DNA from: a virus | DNA length: 30,202 bases | IMG/VR virus record: IMGVR_UViG_3300017710_000033 | Coordinates: 1-30,202 of that record | Reading direction: 5' to 3' (one strand) | Part shown: in pieces, positions 1-6,975 of the stretch | Position numbering within the stretch: position 1 is the first letter of the stretch | Layout of the letters: every line of letters begins with the position of its first letter | Position numbers and translations under genes: made by a program | Notes under the pieces: model-generated | What the model was told of the DNA's origin: nothing | The model's database searches: none | What the model saw: the letters and a program-made list of their open reading frames with translations, nothing else

Positions 1-1
1 C

Positions 2-1564
2 AGTGAATACTCGGCCAAGGCTTGGGCTATTGGCGGCACGGGCGTGGACACCACTGATGGCTCGGCAAAAGACTGGGCAACCAAGACGTCTGGGGCTGTA
101 GGTAACTCAAGTGATTTCTCAGCCAAGTATTACGCCACCAATGCTCCTGTTACGACAGTGGCCTCTGGTATAACAAACATCAATACTGTTGCTGGCGCGA
201 TTGCTAATGTTAACAGCGTCGGCGGAGCTATTGCTAACGTAAACGCCGTAGCCACAGACATCGCTAATGTAAATGCGGTAGCTGGTGATGCGACAGACAT
301 TGGCACAGTTTCAGCAAACATCTCCAATGTAAACGCAGTCGCAGGCATTTCGGCTAGTGTTACCGCTGTTGCTGGAGACGCTACAGACATAGGTGTGGTT
401 GCTACAGACTTGGCGGGTTCAGACACGGTTGGCTCGGTTGCAGGCTCCATAGCTAATGTAAATAGCGTAGCTGGCGCTCTCACTGCAATTAACGCGGTCA
501 ATGCTAACGCCACAAACGTGAACAAGGTTGCGACCATCGACGCAAACGTAACCACCGTTGCTGGAATTGACGCAAACGTGACTGCTGTGGCTGGTGCATT
601 AACCCCCATCAACAATGTGAATGGCGCGCTAACTGCAATCAATAACGTCAACACCAACCTTGCAGACGTAAACAACTTTGCAAATACTTATTTTATAAGC
701 GGCACTGCACCGACAGGCTCCAATATTGGGGCGGGCGATTTGTGGTACGACACATCAGTTAGCCAACTCAAAGTATATAATGGTAGCGCTTGGGTTACGT
801 CCGCGGCTTTTTCCAGCATCAACCTACAGGACTTGGCAAACGTAGCGGCAACTGCGCCGTCAGCAAACCAAGTTCCTGTATTTAGTGGCTCTGCATACAC
901 GCCTACCGCGTACACCTTACAAGCTCTGACTGATGTAGGTGCGACAACCACCAACACAATCACAGTTGCTACCCCTACAGCAACAGGTCATGCCGCGACT
1001 AAGGGTTATGTAGACACGGAAGTTGCCAACCTTGTGTCCAGCGCGCCTGCGGCACTAGACACGCTCGATGAGTTAGCGGCCGCTCTTGGAGACGACGCCA
1101 ACTTTGCCAGCACGACGACTAATGCGATTGCCGCCAAGCTACCCTTGGCTGGCGGGTCAATGACAGGCGATGTTGATTTTGACAACAACAAGGCAACAGA
1201 CGTAACGCTTGAAAACTTCCAAGAAGTTATGGCGTCTAACACGAACGTCTCTGGCGCTGTCACAGTTCCAGACGCAACCAACAATGTCAGTTACACGCTG
1301 ACAGGAGACACCACTGTCACACTACCTGACACAGATGAACTGCCAGCAGGAACAGCGCGCACAGTGACAATCTTTGTAAAGCAGGATGGTACAGGCGGTA
1401 GGACATTTACCCTTGCCGCTCCAACGGGCTTCAGTATCAAATACAACAGTTCGAGTACACAGCCTGCGGTGCAAACTGCCGCTAACAAAGAGACCATATA
1501 CACGGCGCTCTTGGTTAAAGGCTCAACCACGATATACGTATCACTATCTTTTTATGAGGCTTAA
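2..1564 (+). CDS. Tail fibre protein, 5' end cut by window edge
   Basis: The reading frame is open from base 2, so this is the C-terminal 520 residues of a longer protein. It begins in a region with SAKAWA / SAKDWATKTSG / SAKYYAT motifs, which are common in phage tail-fibre shafts. Next come about 170 residues of degenerate repeats built on IANVNAVAG-type units (nt 170-685), then a GDLWYDTS...LKVYNGSAWV motif typical of fibre and structural proteins, then a LPLAGGSMTGDVDF segment also recurrent in fibres. The last ~100 residues are Thr/Val-rich and probably form a beta-structured tip. The role is probably host adsorption. The gene ends 1 nt before the next start codon. I infer a trimeric fibre from the repeats; the exact attachment point on the virion cannot be told. 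Confidence 0.85.
   Translation, partial: SEYSAKAWAIGGTGVDTTDGSAKDWATKTSGAVGNSSDFSAKYYATNAPVTTVASGITNINTVAGAIANVNSVGGAIANVNAVATDIANVNAVAGDATDIGTVSANISNVNAVAGISASVTAVAGDATDIGVVATDLAGSDTVGSVAGSIANVNSVAGALTAINAVNANATNVNKVATIDANVTTVAGIDANVTAVAGALTPINNVNGALTAINNVNTNLADVNNFANTYFISGTAPTGSNIGAGDLWYDTSVSQLKVYNGSAWVTSAAFSSINLQDLANVAATAPSANQVPVFSGSAYTPTAYTLQALTDVGATTTNTITVATPTATGHAATKGYVDTEVANLVSSAPAALDTLDELAAALGDDANFASTTTNAIAAKLPLAGGSMTGDVDFDNNKATDVTLENFQEVMASNTNVSGAVTVPDATNNVSYTLTGDTTVTLPDTDELPAGTARTVTIFVKQDGTGGRTFTLAAPTGFSIKYNSSSTQPAVQTAANKETIYTALLVKGSTTIYVSLSFYEA
170..685 (+). repeat. Degenerate ~10-11 residue shaft repeats in the tail fibre
   Basis: The encoded residues repeat a pattern of hydrophobic-Asn-x-Val followed by Ala-Gly (for example INTVAGAIANVN, VNAVAGDATDIG, IDANVTAVAG). 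The DNA repeats are diverged, so this is conserved protein periodicity and not a recent DNA expansion. It probably forms the elongated shaft of the fibre. Confidence 0.8.
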
Positions 1565-1565
1565 C

Positions 1566-1892
1566 ATGACTGTTCGCTATGACGAGGTACATTTATATGC
1601 GAAACCAGGTCAGGCCGCTTGCGCGACAATGAGGCAGTGGCTTGACAGTAATGGGGTTGCATTTACAAACCTAGATTATCAAGACCCCACTGAGACGTTG
1701 GCCGCACTATCTACATGGTTTCAAGATGAAGAAGGCAACGACATTAATCTTACTGACACTCCTGTTCTTGTTTATGACAGGGTGATGTGGGAAGCGGACG
1801 ATAAGTCCGATAGATACGCGCACCGTCAACATGTAACGGACGTGTCAAATTTACCAGATGATTTTTTAACGCTAGTTGATAAGGTGTCGTAA
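1566..1892 (+). CDS. Glutaredoxin-like protein lacking the first active-site cysteine
   Basis: 108 residues. The frame is open further upstream inside the fibre gene, but the ATG at 1566, one base after the fibre stop, is the sensible start. The N-terminus has a beta strand then Tyr-Ala-Lys-Pro-Gly-Gln-Ala-Ala-Cys, which aligns by eye with the glutaredoxin active site (YSKPGCPYC), with the first Cys replaced by Gln. A helix and strand follow (WLDSNGVAFTNLDYQD), and a Thr-Pro-Val-Leu-Val-Tyr segment fits the cis-Pro strand of thioredoxin folds. The C-terminus is Asp/His-rich and unlike standard glutaredoxins. Glutaredoxins normally carry out thiol-disulfide exchange; here only one catalytic Cys remains, so it would be monothiol or non-catalytic. 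Its place between two receptor-binding genes leaves open a chaperone or assembly role. The fold assignment is by motif only. Confidence 0.5.
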   Translation: MTVRYDEVHLYAKPGQAACATMRQWLDSNGVAFTNLDYQDPTETLAALSTWFQDEEGNDINLTDTPVLVYDRVMWEADDKSDRYAHRQHVTDVSNLPDDFLTLVDKVS

Positions 1893-3730
1893 TGCCGTTA
1901 CTTGGGGTCTCACTTCGAGCAGACCCCCTGTTTCCTGGGGGTCAACAAACTTTTACATCAGACGGGACGTTCAACGTCCCCGCAGGTATTTCTGTTGTTA
2001 CCGTTCGGGCTAAGGGGCTAAACGGAACAGACGGCTCTCCAGGCGGTACTGGGGCTGATGGCAGTCAAGGCGCTACTGGCAATGCAGGCAACTCAGGCAA
2101 CAACGGAGCAGGCGGAGCAGGGGGGTCGGCTGGTAATCCTGGTAACGACGGTAATTCGGGTAACAACGGTACGGCTGGAAACGGCGGTAGCGCTGGCAAC
2201 CCAGGCACTGCTGGCAACCCAGGCAACGCTGGAAATAACGGAGTGCGCGGCAATGGTGGCGCGCGAGGTAATGCAGGCAATCCAGGCGCAACAGGGAACT
2301 CAGGCGGCGCTGGAAACGGCGGAGGCGGAGGCGGCGGAGGGGGTGGTGTAGGCATAAAACTGTATGCTGGCCCGAATGGCTCTCCAGGCGGCACATCCCC
2401 TGGCCCTGGTGGTGCTGGAGGCGCGCAAGGTAACTCGGTTGCAACTGGCGCTATTGTTGGCGGGACGATGCCAAACGCAGGTGGCGCTGGAGGTGTAGGC
2501 ACTAACGGAAACAACGGCAACACGGGCGGTGGCGGGAATGGAGCCAACGGAGGCTCGTCGGGCAACCCTGGGAACGCTGGAGCAAATGGCAACGCGGGCA
2601 ACGTAGGAAGTAATGGTAATGGAGCCACGTCTGGTAACGCAGGCAACAACGGGGCAAACGGAAACGCTGGCTCTGCTGGTTCGGGCGCGGGCGCGGGTGG
2701 CTCTGGTAGCGCTGGTAGCAACGGTACTGCTGGCAACACTGGCGCACAAGGAGCCGCTGGTGCAACAGGCTCGGCTGGTGCAGACGGAAGTCCTGGGGCT
2801 AGTTCTTTATTTGGTGGATATCACACATTTGCTGGAGGTGCTGGAGGTGCTGGAGGTGCTGGCGGAGCAGGTGGTATAGGTGGTCCAGGTGGTACGGGCG
2901 GAAACGCTGGTCTTGCTGGTAATGCTGGAGCAGATGGCAACCCAGGAACTGTTGGCAACGGTGGTAATGGCGGCTCTGCTGGTAATGCAGGCAATCCTGG
3001 TAATAGCGGCAATAACGGTGTTCGAGGAAACGGTGGCGCACGGGGCAACGCAGGTAACTCAGGAACTCCTGGTAACTCAGGAAACTCTGGAAGCAATGGT
3101 AACGGCGGCGGTGGAGGGGCAAGAGGAAACCGTGGTGGTGGCGGTAATGGTGGTGCGGCGGGTAATGTAGGACAAGTCACCGCTCCTAGCGGAAGCATTG
3201 GTAGCCCTGACGGAAATAGAAACTCCTTTGGCAATGGTGGCGCAGGCGGGCCTAGCTATGGCCAAGCCACTGGAAATGCCAATACGGGCCGAGGCGGAAC
3301 TGGTGGGCGCGGTGGTCGTCCCAATAACGGTGGTGGCGGCTCAGGCGGTAACGCAGGGTCAAACGGAAATGCTGGTAACGTAGGAAGCAACGGCAATGGA
3401 GCCAATAACGGCTCTAGCGGGAATCCAGGAAATGCTGGCGCAAATGGAAACCCAGGAAACGCTGGTAGTGGAGCTACGTCTGGAAACCCAGGAAACGCTG
3501 GAGCCGCTGGGAACGCGGGGGCAGGTGGCTCAGGCGCTACGTCTGGCAATGCAGGTAGCGCGGCTCCATCTACTTGGGCAGGAAAAGCGGGAGCATCAGG
3601 AGCGGCGGGAGCCGCAGGAGGCACGACTGCCTACGCAGACCAAGTAATAAGAATTACTGAAGCCCAGCAAGCAATTGCCCTAACAGTTGCTTCTGGCACA
3701 GAAATGGTAGTTACCTTCGAGAGACAATGA
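1892..3730 (+). CDS. Collagen-like Gly-X-Y repeat protein, probable adhesin
   Basis: 612 residues; the ATG overlaps the preceding stop by one base (TAATG). Residues 1-41 form a short beta-type head (QQTFTSDGTFNVPAG, then VVTVRAKG) resembling the start of glycine-rich phage domains. Residues 42 to about 579 are almost continuous Gly-X-Y triplets rich in Asn, Ala, Ser and Gly, with about ten Gly-Asn-Pro triplets and a poly-Gly stretch near nt 2318-2349. Two breaks contain ordinary sequence (YAGPN...TMPNAGG; LFGGYHTFAGG). The final ~33 residues (from TAYADQ) form a C-terminal beta-like cap. This could be a collagen triple helix or a polyglycine-II bundle like the receptor-binding tip of phage S16 gp38. 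Role inferred: receptor binding. The repeats are internally duplicated (see separate entry). The long reading frames on the other strand here are by-products of the repeat composition. Confidence 0.8.
   Translation: MPLLGVSLRADPLFPGGQQTFTSDGTFNVPAGISVVTVRAKGLNGTDGSPGGTGADGSQGATGNAGNSGNNGAGGAGGSAGNPGNDGNSGNNGTAGNGGSAGNPGTAGNPGNAGNNGVRGNGGARGNAGNPGATGNSGGAGNGGGGGGGGGGVGIKLYAGPNGSPGGTSPGPGGAGGAQGNSVATGAIVGGTMPNAGGAGGVGTNGNNGNTGGGGNGANGGSSGNPGNAGANGNAGNVGSNGNGATSGNAGNNGANGNAGSAGSGAGAGGSGSAGSNGTAGNTGAQGAAGATGSAGADGSPGASSLFGGYHTFAGGAGGAGGAGGAGGIGGPGGTGGNAGLAGNAGADGNPGTVGNGGNGGSAGNAGNPGNSGNNGVRGNGGARGNAGNSGTPGNSGNSGSNGNGGGGGARGNRGGGGNGGAAGNVGQVTAPSGSIGSPDGNRNSFGNGGAGGPSYGQATGNANTGRGGTGGRGGRPNNGGGGSGGNAGSNGNAGNVGSNGNGANNGSSGNPGNAGANGNPGNAGSGATSGNPGNAGAAGNAGAGGSGATSGNAGSAAPSTWAGKAGASGAAGAAGGTTAYADQVIRITEAQQAIALTVASGTEMVVTFERQ
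2015..3630 (+). repeat. Gly-X-Y repeat tract with an internal ~259-codon duplication
   Basis: Two separate anchors recur at exactly 777 nt spacing: the block encoding NNGVRGNGGARGNAGN at 2234 and 3011, and the block containing aacgtaggaag at 2600 and 3377. A GNGGSAGN block recurs at 786 nt, and a GSSGNPGNAGAN block at 858 nt, so short triplet gains or losses occurred around the anchors. The first block is identical over 16 residues while 11 of its 16 codons differ synonymously. Confidence 0.8.
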
Positions 3731-4431
3731 TTTTCGGAAACCCAAAAGTTACTTTTACAACTTACCCAGAGCTATATGATGTAATTCCTGAGCCTGTACC
3801 TGCGCGCTCAATGTTGCCTGACTGGTTTAAAAAGTTAAAAGGGTTTAGTAGTCTTGAGTCAGAGAACCCTAGCGGCTGGCCTGACAGAAGTATAAAGCGT
3901 TGCCCTCCAGTATTGGATGCAATGGTAAGTGGATGGATATTAACTACGCCCGCAGAAATGAGGGTTGTTATCAATGAGGACGGCAGTGGTGTGGAGTGGG
4001 ACACAGAGTTTAGTCACAGCGTAATCGAGGACCACTCAATACAACAAATAAAAGGACACCCGTCCCTGCCTAGACTGCCATTAAAAATAATGAACTACTG
4101 GCACATGAAAACACCCCCAGGTTGGTCTACGTTGTTTGTCCCTCCACTAAATAGAGTTAACGAATATTTTGAACCTATGTCTGGAGTTGTTGAGACGGAT
4201 AAATATTTTGAGTTTGTAAACTTCCCTAGCTTCTTAAAACATACAGGGACGACATTTATCATTCCACGAGGCTATCCTGTCGTTCAAGCAATACCTTTTA
4301 AAAGAGGGTTTAGCAGAAAGGCCGACATACGGGCGATGAAGCCAAGGGAGTCTGATGCGCTTGAATTGTTGCGCAAAAAACGTACAAGTCACCCAGGCAT
4401 ATATAGAGAGACTATGTGGGAAAGAAAATGA
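3727..4431 (+). CDS. Uncharacterised protein of a marine-phage family (DUF6065-like)
   Basis: 234 residues; the ATG overlaps the previous stop by 4 nt (ATGA). Recognisable pattern: early Pro-Glu-Pro-Val-Pro-Ala then LPDWFKKL, an IKRCPPVLDAM segment, then KTPPGWSTLFVPPLN, GVVETDKYF, VNFPSF and a C-terminal IPRGYPVVQAIPFKR. I recall this arrangement from proteins near tail-fibre genes of marine phages; DUF6065 is my tentative name and needs a profile search. No catalytic motif, signal peptide or membrane segment is visible. The predicted all-beta core and its place between an adhesin and an oxygenase suggest an accessory role in fibre modification or a small-molecule enzyme, but the function is unknown. 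Confidence 0.6.
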   Translation: MIFGNPKVTFTTYPELYDVIPEPVPARSMLPDWFKKLKGFSSLESENPSGWPDRSIKRCPPVLDAMVSGWILTTPAEMRVVINEDGSGVEWDTEFSHSVIEDHSIQQIKGHPSLPRLPLKIMNYWHMKTPPGWSTLFVPPLNRVNEYFEPMSGVVETDKYFEFVNFPSFLKHTGTTFIIPRGYPVVQAIPFKRGFSRKADIRAMKPRESDALELLRKKRTSHPGIYRETMWERK

Positions 4432-4682
4432 GTAAAATAAATTACAAAATTTTAGCCTTTGATGACATTACTTTTGAGTATGTGGTTTTAGCTAACGACA
4501 AGAAATTTAATGTTCCCGCTGTTGTGGTAGATGGTTTGGTAGATAAAGAGGAAACCACCAAAGTCATTGAGGCAGAGGTAAAGAATGTTTTTGCCGTTCG
4601 GACTCCTCCAAGCCCCCCAACCAACTATGTTGACCTTGTGGGTGCTGGCTCTTCAGTAGATTTGTCGGCAGAAGAAGTATGA
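4428..4682 (+). CDS. Small uncharacterised acidic protein
   Basis: 84 residues starting at the ATG that overlaps the preceding stop (ATGA); a GTG twelve bases upstream is in frame but a less likely start. The N-terminal half looks beta-rich (INYKILAFDDITFEYVVLAN), followed by an acidic helix and a Pro-rich turn (RTPPSPPTNYVDLVG). No known domain recognised. The tight 4-nt overlaps on both sides suggest coupled expression with its neighbours. Confidence 0.65.
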   Translation: MSKINYKILAFDDITFEYVVLANDKKFNVPAVVVDGLVDKEETTKVIEAEVKNVFAVRTPPSPPTNYVDLVGAGSSVDLSAEEV

Positions 4683-5380
4683 CAGAAGGTCATACAACAA
4701 AAATTTTAGACGAAGTGCTTACGTCTTCAGACGGAATTACTTTGTCAAAAGTAAATTACGAAAAAAAAGAAACCATTATTTGGCCCCGAAGCACGCATAG
4801 CGTTGACATTACTAAAGCAGAGTACCACCCAGAAACTAATAGTTTAATTAAAGACACATCCCCTTGGTTTTTTTACACACCCACCCCTGACTCGTCAGAG
4901 GGTTCGTATATGAGTATTACCTATCCAATTTTGCAAAATGGTGTTAGCGCAAACGAAGTATCTAAGCATTTTGTCTCAAGCACTGATTGTTTTGACGCTG
5001 GCCTCAACTCTGATGGTATATTTGAAATACTGTTGGACGCTTCTGTATGGTGGAGGCAAACAGAGTGGAAGAGCGTGGCGGCTCCCTACTACCCTCTTTG
5101 GCTTCGTCTCGAACAAGAAGTGCTAGACCCCACCACGCGTTTGGCATGCACAGTTCCAAAAGGCCTTAATATGTTTTGGAACCGTTTTGCATTGCCTTTG
5201 CTTGCTGGCAAGTCGGTTGAAATAAACAAGTCGGGCGATGAGTGCTATTTTATTTCTGTTGAAAGCGATTTAATCTGCGGAGATAAAACTATCAGCAAAG
5301 ATAAGATTATTAGAATTTCTTCGCCTAGTGTAACAGTAACAGCCAAGACAGATACGATACTCCTGAAAGTATATAGATGA
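4679..5380 (+). CDS. Uncharacterised protein with a possible cupin-like C-terminus
   Basis: 233 residues, start overlapping the preceding stop by 4 nt. The N-terminal part contains aromatic-rich stretches (TSPWFFYTP, ASVWWRQTEW, YYPLWLRLEQE). The last ~55 residues read as short beta strands ending with a CGDKTISKDKIIRI turn and VTAKTDTILLKVYR, a pattern resembling the second half of a cupin barrel; this is inference from periodicity, with no conserved metal-binding histidines seen. The gene directly precedes, and overlaps, the 2OG-Fe(II) oxygenase, so a partner or substrate-handling role is possible. Otherwise unknown. Confidence 0.6.
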   Translation: MTEGHTTKILDEVLTSSDGITLSKVNYEKKETIIWPRSTHSVDITKAEYHPETNSLIKDTSPWFFYTPTPDSSEGSYMSITYPILQNGVSANEVSKHFVSSTDCFDAGLNSDGIFEILLDASVWWRQTEWKSVAAPYYPLWLRLEQEVLDPTTRLACTVPKGLNMFWNRFALPLLAGKSVEINKSGDECYFISVESDLICGDKTISKDKIIRISSPSVTVTAKTDTILLKVYR

Positions 5381-5919
5381 TTTTTGACCCTCACTTTTGG
5401 TTGTTCGACAGTGTGTTGAGCGATGGCCTGTGCGATTTAATTATTGAGCGCGGCAACGAAATGAACAAAGAGCTAGGTGTTGCTGGAGGTGAGGTTGTGC
5501 TTGATATGCGTAAGTCTCACATAGCCTGGTTCGACCATAACGATTGGATTGCTGGCCTGTGCTATCACTATGCAACATTGGCCAACAAGCAGGCTTGGAA
5601 TTTTGATATTGATAATATGGACGGCTGTCAGTTCACTGAATATGGAGTGGATGAGTTTTATGAGGCGCACATGGACACGCATAAATTGTGTGATGATATG
5701 CGTAAGGTAAGTGTTGTTATGCAACTTAATTCAAAAGAAGACTACCAAGGTGGTGAGTTTTTATTTGTAGATGGAGATGAAGGATATGAACCTGATAATT
5801 TTGCTAACCGCGGTTCCGTTATTGTGTTTCCTAGCTTTTTATATCATCAAGTCAAACCAGTAACAGGCGGTAAAAGACACAGCATTGTAAGTTGGTTTAC
5901 AGGGCCGCAAATCAAATAG
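5377..5919 (+). CDS. 2-oxoglutarate/Fe(II)-dependent oxygenase, prolyl-4-hydroxylase-like
   Basis: 180 residues, start overlapping the preceding stop by 4 nt. The iron-binding triad is visible as His98-x-Asp100 (EAHMDTH) and His157 (FLYHQVKPV), and Arg167 ten residues after the distal His is placed to bind the 2OG carboxylate (GGKRHSIVSWFTGP). DYQGGEFLFV and RGSVIVFPSF are typical core strands of the P4Hc fold. Such enzymes hydroxylate protein side chains or small molecules using O2 and 2OG, releasing CO2 and succinate, in the cytoplasm. The length is that of a single-domain phage enzyme. The substrate is not shown by sequence; the X-Pro-Gly triplets of the collagen-like protein 1.6 kb upstream are a natural candidate. 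It ends the first tightly packed gene run. Confidence 0.9.
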   Translation: MIFDPHFWLFDSVLSDGLCDLIIERGNEMNKELGVAGGEVVLDMRKSHIAWFDHNDWIAGLCYHYATLANKQAWNFDIDNMDGCQFTEYGVDEFYEAHMDTHKLCDDMRKVSVVMQLNSKEDYQGGEFLFVDGDEGYEPDNFANRGSVIVFPSFLYHQVKPVTGGKRHSIVSWFTGPQIK

Positions 5920-5929
5920 AGGACGACAG
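5920..5929 (+). promoter_or_regulatory. AGGACGACAG motif, copy 1
   Basis: This 10-mer starts directly after the oxygenase stop codon and recurs exactly at 19775-19784 after another stop codon; a shorter form (GGACGAC) is at 10027-10033 after the capsid stop. It may be a phage regulatory or promoter element. The 7-mer core also occurs inside coding sequence as Asp-Asp codons, so support is weak. Confidence 0.25.
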
Positions 5930-5945
5930 TTCTGGGAACAGAACT
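5928..5945 (+). promoter_or_regulatory. Hairpin with GGAA tetraloop ahead of the 37-residue peptide
   Basis: A perfect 7-bp inverted repeat (AGTTCTG / CAGAACT) encloses GGAA, a GNRA-type loop. No T-run follows, so it is not an intrinsic terminator. It ends 11 nt before the ATG at 5957 and covers the place where a ribosome-binding site would be sought; no strong Shine-Dalgarno is seen. It may control translation or mRNA processing between the accessory and lysis genes. Confidence 0.4.
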
Positions 5946-5956
5946 AATACTGACTT

Positions 5957-6070
5957 ATGGATTTAGTAAACGCATGGAATGAACTAAGTTACTTTGATGG
6001 TGTGCTTTTCACCATCTGGTTAGGCATTTTGTATGTCGGCAAAAAACAAATAGACAGGTGGCTGGGATGA
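5957..6070 (+). CDS. 37-residue single-span membrane peptide
   Basis: The ATG at 5957 opens a 37-residue frame. It has an N-terminal polar segment, a hydrophobic stretch of about 15 residues (GVLFTIWLGILYVG) and a basic C-terminus (KKQIDRW). The stop overlaps the next gene's ATG by 4 nt (ATGA), which supports it being real despite its size. The topology fits a small lysis-related protein (pinholin, antiholin or spanin fragment), but no family is recognised. A GNRA hairpin lies just upstream. Confidence 0.55.
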   Translation: MDLVNAWNELSYFDGVLFTIWLGILYVGKKQIDRWLG

Positions 6071-6318
6071 GTTACGAGCCTGAAGAAATGGAAGATATGC
6101 TTGAACGCGCCGCCGAACGCGGCGCTAGACGTGCGTTAAAAGATGTAGGGCTTGCAGATGAAGACGCGATACATGATATGCACGAGCTACGAGATTTATT
6201 AGATAGCTGGAGGTCAGTAAAGGCAACAGTAGGCCAAACCATACTTAGGTTTTTTACCGTTGCAGTTTTAGGCGCTATCGCCGCCTGGATAGGGATTACC
6301 AACTGGCCGACCGAGTAA
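6067..6318 (+). CDS. Putative holin, DUF6127-like
   Basis: 83 residues from the ATG at 6067; an in-frame GTG lies 9 bases upstream, but the ATG sits in a 4-nt overlap with the preceding stop. The N-terminus is helical and acidic (EEMEDMLERAAERGARRAL), followed by the LADEDAIHDMHELRDLLDSWR stretch (shown only in part here: DLLDSWR) that I associate with DUF6127 proteins of alphaproteobacterial prophages. One transmembrane segment lies near residues 56-78 (ILRFFTVAVLGAIAAWIGI). Known members are small membrane proteins of phage clusters; holin function is inferred from size, topology and its neighbour. No endolysin is seen in the window. Confidence 0.6.
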   Translation: MSYEPEEMEDMLERAAERGARRALKDVGLADEDAIHDMHELRDLLDSWRSVKATVGQTILRFFTVAVLGAIAAWIGITNWPTE

Positions 6319-6975
6319 ATGGTAGACACAGCTAAACTTCAAGCCCTTATAAAACAAGAATTAATTAACTGGGCCACCCACGTTCTTTCTGTAAAAACAG
6401 AATACTACAACGACAATCCACCCTGTCCCTTTGCATTAACCGCGTTACAGCAGGGCTTCGCTCATGTGAAGTACGGCTTTGGCCCTTACATGAGTGATGT
6501 TATGCAAACTATTGCCAATTACCCCAAAGAAATGTCGATGGTCATACATGCACAAATAGACCCGAAGTTTTCAGCAAAAGAATTAAAAGAATGGACGAAG
6601 CTCCATAATCGGGAAGTTTGTAAGAAAGATTTGTGGTTAATTTCGTTTCACCCAGAGGACGACCCGAATGAAAATATGGAAGATGATGGAGACTTCGAGG
6701 AGCTTATTGATGATGAATACGCTCTAGTCTTTGTTCAAAACCTAACGGAATTGAATGATGCAAGTAAGGTTCTCGAAATAAAAGGATACTACGACAACCT
6801 TCCTGACGAAGATTTGTCTGAGTTAAGTGTTAGACGTAAAGCAAGTGAGGATTTGATTATGGCTATGGGAAGAAAAGGCGCTATGAAAAAGAAGCGCGGT
6901 ACTGGAACTAAAGACAAGGCTTTTAAAAAAGTAATGCCAGGTAAGGCAAAGAGCCGTCGCGGACGGAGAAAATAA
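6319..6975 (+). CDS. Uncharacterised protein with a strongly basic C-terminal tail
   Basis: 218 residues; the ATG directly abuts the preceding stop. The first ~130 residues contain PPCPFALTALQQG and, later, DLWLISFHPEDDP, which resemble by eye the LCPFA and SFHP motifs of the DUF1415 family; this is a weak resemblance. An acidic stretch (MEDDGDFEELIDDEYA) follows, and the last ~35 residues are very Lys/Arg-rich (MKKKRGTG, KAKSRRGRRK), suggesting nucleic-acid binding. It starts a gene run that leads to the scaffold and capsid. Function unknown. Confidence 0.65.
   Translation: MVDTAKLQALIKQELINWATHVLSVKTEYYNDNPPCPFALTALQQGFAHVKYGFGPYMSDVMQTIANYPKEMSMVIHAQIDPKFSAKELKEWTKLHNREVCKKDLWLISFHPEDDPNENMEDDGDFEELIDDEYALVFVQNLTELNDASKVLEIKGYYDNLPDEDLSELSVRRKASEDLIMAMGRKGAMKKKRGTGTKDKAFKKVMPGKAKSRRGRRK

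Noticed and set aside
130-675. Long minus-strand frame (181 residues) opposite the fibre repeats
   Set aside because: It exists because the repeated Ala/Val/Asn codons give no stops in that frame; the translation is low-complexity with no start signal or domain.
1386-1565. Longer N-terminus for the glutaredoxin-like protein
   Set aside because: It would overlap the fibre gene by 180 nt and add unrelated low-quality sequence; the ATG at 1566 sits directly after the fibre stop and begins at the fold's first strand.
2065-3624. Several long frames on both strands through the Gly-X-Y region, including Pro-rich minus-strand ones
   Set aside because: Repetitive Gly codons (GGN) read in other frames give stop-free Pro/Ala or Val/Leu-rich sequence; the Gly-X-Y frame with its beta-like caps is the real gene.
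2015-3630. CRISPR-like array of short repeats
   Set aside because: Repeats are codon-based, diverged, not evenly spaced with unique spacers, and lie inside one coding frame.
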